From a virus: a stretch of DNA of 22,431 nt. The DNA lies in IMG/VR virus record IMGVR_UViG_3300033551_000280, positions 1-22,431 of that record. One strand, written 5' to 3'. The notes beneath the pieces are model-generated. The model was given only the letters and a program-made list of their open reading frames with translations. It was not told the origin of the DNA and ran no database searches. The first letter of the stretch is position 1. Every line of letters begins with the position of its first letter. The translations under genes and the position numbers were made by a program. This document shows positions 19,407-22,431 of the stretch, piece by piece.

Positions 19407-19546
19407 TTCCTGCGCTCCTTGTGCTTATCCGGGCGAGGCTTACGCTTAGCGTTCTCTCTCCTGTTGTATGGACAGAGCCCGCACTTGATAAGCCTGCGCT
19501 TAGCCAGATAAGCTTTACGCTCTTTATTTCCTCTATCACCTGTCAT
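19403..19546 (-). CDS. Small very basic protein with a C-x2-C pair, 47 aa
   Basis: Starts MTGDRGNKERKAYLAKRRLI, then C22-x2-C25 (KCGLCPYNRRENAKRK) and a lysine/arginine-rich end. GGAG lies 5 bases before the ATG. It resembles the first part of an HNH-type zinc knuckle but is too short for a nuclease. It follows the structured RNA element directly and ends in an ATGA overlap. Confidence 0.65.
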   Translation of the reverse strand: MTGDRGNKERKAYLAKRRLIKCGLCPYNRRENAKRKPRPDKHKERRK

Positions 19547-19558
19547 AAGCTCTCCACA

Positions 19559-19646
19559 TTGGGATTAGGGGTTCCGGTATTCGCAAAGGTAGCATCCAGC
19601 AGACCGGATCTGGTAGCATTGGACGCGAATCCCCCTGTAATCCCAA
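19559..19646 (-). ncRNA. Candidate pseudoknotted structured RNA element
   Basis: An 88-base gap element with nested pairing. TTGGGATTA and TAATCCCAA (19559-19567 with 19638-19646) are perfect. GGGG (19568-19571) pairs with CCCC (19632-19635), and ATTCGC (19579-19584) with GCGAAT (19625-19630). Inside, CCAG/CTGG (19596-19599 with 19610-19613) closes a 10-base loop. Six bases of that loop (ACCGGA, 19603-19608) are complementary to TCCGGT (19573-19578) in the internal loop, giving a possible pseudoknot. GGTAGCAT occurs twice (19588, 19612). It lies just upstream of the gene starting at 19546, so it could be a regulatory leader or a small RNA. Coordinates are given on the + strand. Confidence 0.55.
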
Positions 19647-19656
19647 GTCGCAAAGC

Positions 19657-20049
19657 TTAGGAAAGTAATGCGAGTAAATCTCTCGCTTGGTAATCTGAAC
19701 GGACGTTAAGCGTATCATCCGCGATGTAATTGAGCTGCTTGAGCATTGCCTCAACTCTTGCGAGCCTAGCCTCTGCTTCGCTCTTCCGAACATTCCCAGA
19801 GTACTGAGCGTTTCGGAGATGCCAGCCATCGTTCACGCTGGGCTGCGGTGGGAAACCATCTTTCGAGGGATCCCACGCCTCAAGCCTATCAAGGAATCGC
19901 GTGTAGGCTTCAATAGCTGCACGCTTGATCTGCTTGAACTCTTCGGCATGAGTAGGCCGTGGCACAGACTTCTCAGCCTTCACCGTTTTTTCCAGCGCAG
20001 TCTTGGACTTCTCCAGGTCTGCAATGACTTTCTTCCGATCAAATTTCAT
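19657..20049 (-). CDS. Hypothetical protein, 130 aa
   Basis: A lysine-rich helical start (MKFDRKKVIADLEKSKTALE) and a longer helical C-terminal part (RLARVEAMLKQLNYIADD), with a proline-rich break between (DGFPPQPSVNDGWHLRN). Predicted coiled-coil at both ends. Ends RDLLALLS. AAAGGAG lies 6 bases before the ATG. No family recognised. Confidence 0.72.
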   Translation of the reverse strand: MKFDRKKVIADLEKSKTALEKTVKAEKSVPRPTHAEEFKQIKRAAIEAYTRFLDRLEAWDPSKDGFPPQPSVNDGWHLRNAQYSGNVRKSEAEARLARVEAMLKQLNYIADDTLNVRSDYQARDLLALLS

Positions 20050-20134
20050 CCTCTTCTCCTTTGGTTAGGGTTAATTTTAGGACTCTAGTTTCTAGCCTAA
20101 CGGTAGAACTCCTTTGGTCAGAGCGTGAAAGGCT
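20050..20134 (-). other. 85-base gap with small inverted repeats
   Basis: Contains GTTAGG/CCTAAC, TTAGG/CCTAA with an inner CTAG-TTT-CTAG hairpin, and AGAGC/GCTCT further right. ACCAAAGGAG occurs twice on the minus strand; the left copy serves the 130-residue gene and the right copy has no start codon after it. I see no terminator. Confidence 0.45.
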
Positions 20135-20320
20135 CTATTTCTCCCATCGTGTAACAATAGGCTCGATGCGTTCGACGCACTTGTTCCCAAACTTGTATTC
20201 ATCGAGAATCTTGGGAACGCACTTCCAGCCCATCCTGCGGTCAAGTGTTGCTTGATCCTGCAGCAACTGCACGAACTGGGCAGGCGTCATCTCATCGTGA
20301 TCTACGAAAGTCTTTGTCAT
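20135..20320 (-). CDS. Hypothetical protein, 61 aa
   Basis: Starts MTKTFVDHDEMTPAQFVQ; TPAQF and LLQDQATLDRRMGW suggest a short helical bundle. Two cysteines are far apart, so no zinc site is obvious. GGGGGAG lies 6 bases before the ATG. No family recognised. Confidence 0.65.
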   Translation of the reverse strand: MTKTFVDHDEMTPAQFVQLLQDQATLDRRMGWKCVPKILDEYKFGNKCVERIEPIVTRWEK

Positions 20321-20362
20321 ACTCTTCTCCCCCTTTCCTCTAGCCTCTTAATAGTCCATCTG

Positions 20363-20390
20363 TGAAGGCATGGGTCGAAGCATGCCTTCA
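20363..20390 (-). repeat. Perfect 10-bp inverted repeat in an intergenic gap
   Basis: TGAAGGCATG and CATGCCTTCA (20363-20372 and 20381-20390) flank an 8-base loop. It lies between the 47-residue basic gene and the 61-residue gene. No U-run follows on the minus strand, so a terminator is unlikely. It may be an RNA processing site or an operator. Confidence 0.55.
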
Positions 20391-20398
20391 GGGTTAGA

Positions 20399-20542
20399 CT
20401 AATACTTTAGGGCTAGTCCTAACTCTATCGCCCTAAGGTGCATCCGATACGCGAAAGCCTTGTCGGTCTCGCGGATCTTAGCCACAGTCTTAGTTTTAAC
20501 CTTCCGCCCTACTTGCTTTCGAGCTTTTCTTTTTTTGGCCAT
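20399..20542 (-). CDS. Small highly basic protein, 47 aa
   Basis: Starts MAKKRKARKQVGRKVKTKTV, with an amphipathic helix in the second half (RMHLRAIELGLALKY). AGGAAGG lies upstream at a rather long distance. It overlaps the 72-residue gene by 34 bases in another frame. The charge suggests nucleic-acid or ribosome binding; no family recognised. Confidence 0.6.
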   Translation of the reverse strand: MAKKRKARKQVGRKVKTKTVAKIRETDKAFAYRMHLRAIELGLALKY

Positions 20543-20727
20543 ACGCTTTTCTTCCTTCCTGCATCCTGCATCAGTCTGAATTCTACGCCTAGGCTGTTAC
20601 TCTTGGGCCTACGCATTAAGTCCTTGGGAAACTTCCGTGGTTCGCCTGCACACTTGCTGAAGCGTTTATGCTTTAGCCTAGCGTTCTCCGCTTCAAGCTG
20701 TTTGATACGTTCGAGCAATAAGTTCAT
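20509..20727 (-). CDS. Small coiled-coil basic protein, 72 aa
   Basis: MNLLLERIKQLEAENARLKH is a leucine-zipper-like coiled-coil start (leucines spaced by seven with an asparagine). The remainder is basic and proline-containing (AGEPRKFPKDLMRRPKSN; ends KKEKLESK). The zipper plus basic tail could dimerise on DNA or RNA. GGAAAGGGG lies 6 bases before the ATG. Confidence 0.68.
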   Translation of the reverse strand: MNLLLERIKQLEAENARLKHKRFSKCAGEPRKFPKDLMRRPKSNSLGVEFRLMQDAGRKKSVWPKKEKLESK

Positions 20728-20741
20728 GCTTTCCCCTTTCC

Positions 20742-20779
20742 CTTTCCTGAGTCATCCTGTGTCAGCCTACTCAGGAGAG
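20742..20779 (-). repeat. 11-bp inverted repeat in an intergenic gap
   Basis: CTTTCCTGAGT and ACTCAGGAGAG (20742-20752 and 20769-20779) pair over 11 positions with one G-U. The 16-base loop holds CCTGTGTCAGC. The left arm overlaps the purine-rich RBS region of the 72-residue gene on the minus strand, so folding could hide that RBS. Confidence 0.5.
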
Positions 20780-20841
20780 TAAGCTGCAAGCCGGATGGCT
20801 ATTGGTAGGTCATCAGGATAGAAACAGCTAACGGCTTTCAC
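20767..20841 (-). CDS. Possible 24-residue peptide
   Basis: A GTG overlapping the TGA of the upstream zinc protein (GTGA) opens a 24-codon frame reading VKAVSCFYPDDLPIAIRL and ending AAYSPE. An AAGGGA lies 7 bases upstream. Its amino-acid composition looks natural, but it is too short to be sure and could be chance. Confidence 0.35.
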   Translation of the reverse strand: MKAVSCFYPDDLPIAIRLAAYSPE

Positions 20842-21212
20842 GCATTGTCCCTTACCTCCTTCTGGTAGTCTTGCCTGCACTTGCGGCAGATACAGTCATC
20901 GCTATGCTTCTTGCCTACGCCAGGGATAACAGGCTCGCTGGGTAGCACCTCAACAGGCTCGATCTTTGGCCTCATGTACGGGAACTGCACGTCATCTTCG
21001 AAGCTCTTCCGATACCTGGGCGGATGGCTGCAAGGCTTATTGCACCTGTAAATGCACTCTTCACCTAGCCTGAACCTAAGAGCCCGGATGAAGTCTTGCC
21101 TCTCACCGCAAGCGTGGTCCTTCAGCTCGTGGAAGTGTGGGCAGCCTTCAGTCCTACACTCGAAAGTGCAGTCACAGTACTTGCAGTAATGCACATGAGT
21201 AACGCTTAGCAT
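20838..21212 (-). CDS. Cysteine/histidine-rich zinc protein, 124 aa
   Basis: Contains many likely ligands: YCKYCDCTFEC near the start, then CPHFHELKDHAC, CIYRCNKPCSH in the middle, and CICRKC near the end. Probably two or three zinc sites. The first block resembles a C2H2 finger with extra cysteines. Proline/valine-rich spacer (KIEPVEVLPSEPVIPGVG). AAAGGGG lies 10 bases before the ATG. No family recognised, but it is the most cysteine-rich protein here. Confidence 0.72.
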   Translation of the reverse strand: MLSVTHVHYCKYCDCTFECRTEGCPHFHELKDHACGERQDFIRALRFRLGEECIYRCNKPCSHPPRYRKSFEDDVQFPYMRPKIEPVEVLPSEPVIPGVGKKHSDDCICRKCRQDYQKEVRDNA

Positions 21213-21245
21213 CTAGCTTGTTCCCCTTTCCTGGTAGTCTAGCTT

Positions 21246-21325
21246 CAAGGCTGGGCAGCGGTGTTAGGCTCTCTTGGCAATTAAGCAAGGTTGGTGTAGC
21301 CAGTTACCGTCAAAGGCCAGCCTTG
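21246..21325 (-). repeat. 9-bp inverted repeat spanning an intergenic gap
   Basis: CAAGGCTGG (21246-21254) and CCAGCCTTG (21317-21325) are perfectly complementary and enclose 62 bases, within which GTTAGGC-type direct repeats (21263 and 21328, the latter outside) and a CTTG/CAAG pair occur. The gap (21213-21337) has no convincing gene. Confidence 0.45.
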
Positions 21326-21337
21326 GAGTTAGGCCAC

Positions 21338-21520
21338 CTAGTAGCGTGGCCGGTCTGGTGCCTCCACATCCCGCACTTCGATCTTGGCTAGCACGCTTGA
21401 CACATAGCCGTGTCGGTCCATAACCTGGGACGTTATCTCATCCATCAGCCTGCGCAGAACCTTGGGGTTATCCACAAGGAATCCGGGCGTAATCTCTAGC
21501 GTTATCATTGGCTTCTTCAT
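21338..21520 (-). CDS. Hypothetical protein, 60 aa
   Basis: Starts MKKPMITLEITPGFLVDNPK with an alternating pattern of strand, helix (LRRLMDEITSQVMDRH) and strand (VLAKIEVRDV). Looks like a small alpha/beta fold. AAAGGGG lies 6 bases before the ATG. Not recognised. Confidence 0.65.
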   Translation of the reverse strand: MKKPMITLEITPGFLVDNPKVLRRLMDEITSQVMDRHGYVSSVLAKIEVRDVEAPDRPRY

Positions 21521-21537
21521 GCTTTTCCCCTTTCCCG

Positions 21538-21587
21538 TTTACTCTCATTGCTAACCCCTGGGTGAGAGGGGTTAGCGTGGGAGTAAA
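21538..21587 (-). repeat. Long intergenic hairpin (about 21 paired bases, one bulge)
   Basis: The core GCTAACCCCT/AGGGGTTAGC is a perfect 10-bp stem (21550-21559 with 21567-21576) with a 7-base loop. After a one-base bulge the stem continues through two G-U pairs to TTTACTC/GAGTAAA (21538-21544 with 21581-21587). It fills the gap between the 60- and 90-residue genes. There is no U-run after it on the minus strand, which argues for RNA processing or stability rather than termination. Confidence 0.65.
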
Positions 21588-21589
21588 GC

Positions 21590-21862
21590 CTAACGCTTTT
21601 CGGTAAGCTCAGAGTCATGGTCTTGGATGAATTGCACGATAACTGCGGCAAATTCCAAGAGTTTCAGCCACTGAGACTTGTACAGCGTGACAGGGAAGCG
21701 CCCTAGACCGTACAAGCTTAGCCCACCTTTCTCCGATACCTTCAGGCGTAGGGTCTGGCTACGGGTATTCTTAGCCCGTTCTGCTTCGTTCTCCTGCTCA
21801 AGATAGGCAATCTTCTCTTCAGGTGTCATGGCAGCGTACGCTGCGGTAGTGATAAAGCTCAT
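21590..21862 (-). CDS. Conserved phage hypothetical protein, 90 aa; first gene of the leftward block
   Basis: Starts MSFITTAAYAAMTPEEKIAYLE with a helical charged segment, then the striking block LKVSEKGGLSLYGLGRFPVT and LYKSQWLKLLEF. I recall similar SEKGA-x-S-x-YGLGRFPVTLY-x-x-QW proteins as hypothetical phage or prophage proteins of unknown function; this is memory, not a search. AAGGAG lies 7 bases before the ATG. It is the first gene after the promoter at about 22.05 kb, so it is probably expressed earliest. Confidence 0.78.
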   Translation of the reverse strand: MSFITTAAYAAMTPEEKIAYLEQENEAERAKNTRSQTLRLKVSEKGGLSLYGLGRFPVTLYKSQWLKLLEFAAVIVQFIQDHDSELTEKR

Positions 21863-22034
21863 CGTTCTCTCCTTATGCCCTATGGCCTGTCGTTAGTCTT
21901 GCCCCATCCCATCCCTGTTGCTGTTGCCTGCTTCAGCACCAGCACCGCCACCGCAGCGACAAGAAAGCAAGTGCTGTGCCACGTCGCACTTGGCGCTCGT
22001 TGTCCATTCGTTTCCGGCGCTGTCGCGTTTTGGC
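21863..22034 (-). other. Probable 5' leader of the leftward transcription unit
   Basis: About 170 bases between the candidate promoter and the first gene. The plus strand is C-rich with repeated CAGCACCAGCACCGCCACC-type triplets, so the leader RNA is rich in GGTGCTG repeats. I see no small gene and no recognisable riboswitch. Confidence 0.4.
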
Positions 22035-22062
22035 AATGTAAACTTTGACAACATGGTGTCAA
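22035..22062 (-). promoter_or_regulatory. Candidate main leftward promoter
   Basis: On the minus strand a perfect -35 TTGACA (22062-22057), a 16-base spacer and a -10-like TACATT (22040-22035, four of six consensus bases). It points toward the block of leftward genes and is the best sigma70-type match in the large gene-free end region. Confidence 0.55.
22045..22062. promoter_or_regulatory. 18-bp palindromic operator overlapping the promoter
   Basis: TTGACAACATGGTGTCAA is a near-perfect palindrome: only the central A/G pair outside CATG breaks symmetry. It covers the -35 and most of the spacer of the candidate promoter, the expected place for a dimeric repressor to block RNA polymerase. Confidence 0.5.
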
Positions 22063-22102
22063 TGGCTGTCAAAATGCGTCAAAGTGCATGCGTTGCTGTC
22101 AA
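22045..22102. repeat. Cluster of TGTCAA repeats
   Basis: TGTCAA or its near form GTCAA recurs at 22057, 22067, 22078 (GTCAA) and 22097, with an inverted copy at 22045. Three neighbouring copies lie 10-11 bases apart, about one helical turn, which resembles iterons or a multi-site operator. Confidence 0.5.
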
Positions 22103-22143
22103 TTTCACGTTTTGTCACGTTTTGGCGCGGCATGGGAATTGCA

Positions 22144-22241
22144 ACGTGCGTGCGTGCGCAAGCGCCTGCGCGAGTGCGCGTATATGCGTGCATGCGTATG
22201 CGTGCGTATGTGTGTGCGAGCGCGTGCAGGCGCGAGCGCGT
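22144..22241. repeat. Alternating purine-pyrimidine (GCGTGCGT-rich) tract
   Basis: About 100 bases made largely of GC/GT/GA dinucleotides (CGTGCGTGCGTGCGC, GCGCGTATATGCGTGCATGC, and similar). Long alternating runs like this are prone to form Z-DNA or to unwind. No gene with normal composition is present on either strand. Confidence 0.6.
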
Positions 22242-22288
22242 AGCAACAAGCGTGCCAAGTGCGCAATCGGGCAATACATTCCGATCAT

Positions 22289-22361
22289 AAAGATGGCATG
22301 ATCTTTGCTATCCTTGCCAAAAATACTGCAAGCAATTCTCGTGCCAGGGCAAAAATGCCCT
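22289..22361. repeat. Two small hairpins near the right end
   Basis: AAAGAT-GGCATG-ATCTTT (22289-22306), with an alternative GATCAT/ATGATC pairing (22283-22288 with 22298-22303), and AGGGCA-AAAA-TGCCCT (22346-22361). Neither is followed by a U-run, so they are not clear terminators. Confidence 0.45.
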
Positions 22362-22405
22362 ATGCCTACCCCTACCCTGGGGGGTCTGCCCACCCCCTGG
22401 GGGGG

Positions 22406-22431
22406 CGCGCGCCGTATAGATCCGGCGCGCG
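22406..22431. repeat. Perfect GC-rich inverted repeat at the window end
   Basis: CGCGCGCCG and CGGCGCGCG (22406-22414 and 22423-22431) flank TATAGATC. The window ends at the last base of the right arm. A GGGGG/CCCCC pairing lies just left of it (22379-22397). It could be a terminus, an origin hairpin, or a point where sequence assembly stopped. Confidence 0.6.

Noticed and set aside
19559-19646. A tRNA gene
   Set aside because: The end pairing and GGTAGC phrase suggest it at first, but there is no T-loop TTCRANY with a paired stem, no anticodon arm in place and no CCA.
19536-19829. Minus-strand frame of 97 codons across the structured RNA
   Set aside because: It overlaps the better 130-residue gene and the 47-residue gene, has no RBS and reads straight through the inverted repeats.
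21213-21337. A small gene reading LAFDGNWLHQPCLIAKRA on the minus strand
   Set aside because: The peptide looks plausible, but there is no start codon with an RBS in frame; it would have to begin inside the upstream gene.
20050-21590. CRISPR array
   Set aside because: The inverted repeats in the gaps differ in sequence and spacing; there are no identical direct repeats with spacers, and the Cas4-like gene has no cas neighbours.
21918-22301. Plus-strand frame of 127 codons through the alternating GC/GT tract
   Set aside because: The translation is low-complexity (runs of Ala, Arg, Cys, Val) produced by the repeat, with no RBS.

Overview
This window looks like part of the genome of an uncultured tailed bacteriophage. 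Every gene I can support, from position 21862 down to the left edge, is read leftward on the minus strand. The genes are short and packed head to tail, and many are joined by 4-base ATGA stop/start overlaps. Most starts are preceded by strong Shine-Dalgarno sequences (AGGAGG, AAAGGGG), so the host is a bacterium with a canonical anti-SD; nothing identifies it further. There are no structural (capsid, tail, terminase) genes, no tRNA, no transposase and no CRISPR array. The content is an early/replication and accessory region.

Layout from the right end, where transcription appears to start. 21863-22431 has no convincing gene. It holds a good leftward promoter with an 18-bp palindromic operator, clustered TGTCAA repeats, an alternating purine-pyrimidine tract, several hairpins and a perfect GC-rich inverted repeat at the very end. 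19.2-21.9 kb carries small unknown genes, each gap holding a perfect hairpin, plus a candidate pseudoknotted RNA at 19559-19646. 16.3-19.3 kb is a run of small unknown and zinc-finger genes around an HD-domain, SpoT-like hydrolase. 12.9-16.4 kb holds a MoxR-type AAA+ ATPase and a metallopeptidase-like/VWA protein, with zinc-finger genes between them. 7.4-12.7 kb has a Cas4-like Fe-S nuclease and a Sak4-like RecA-fold ATPase, with a tandem cluster of tiny zinc-finger genes. 5.4-7.3 kb has small membrane or secreted proteins (one fibronectin-III-like) and a candidate single-strand-binding protein. 0-5.4 kb is the replication core: DUF3310 protein, T4-type lysozyme, a family A DNA polymerase with a UDG-like N-terminal domain, a RepA/DnaB-like helicase and a metallophosphoesterase.

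The most unusual signal is a set of about ten tiny proteins carrying one zinc finger near the C-terminus. Seven are of the C-x2-C-x(12-27)-H-x5-H kind typical of eukaryotic U1/matrin fingers. Nearly all end in the same tail, roughly [L/M]-x-x-L-[A/S/G]-[K/E/Q] at the C-terminus. The tail also closes proteins with no finger. Its codons overlap the ribosome binding site and ATGA start of the next gene, so the tail could be a protein tag, a translational-coupling device, or both.

How the genes may work together (inference): polymerase, helicase, SSB-like protein, Sak4-like ATPase, Cas4-like nuclease and phosphoesterase make a replication/recombination set. The MoxR and VWA pair is probably a remodelling chaperone. 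The HD protein could lower alarmone levels. Lysozyme and small membrane proteins would serve lysis. At least eleven genes described here are under 60 codons (7159, 7294, 7443, 12344, 17461, 18846, 19245, 19403, 20399, 6981 and 12524) and were recovered by reading across gaps and choosing starts by RBS and stop/start overlap.
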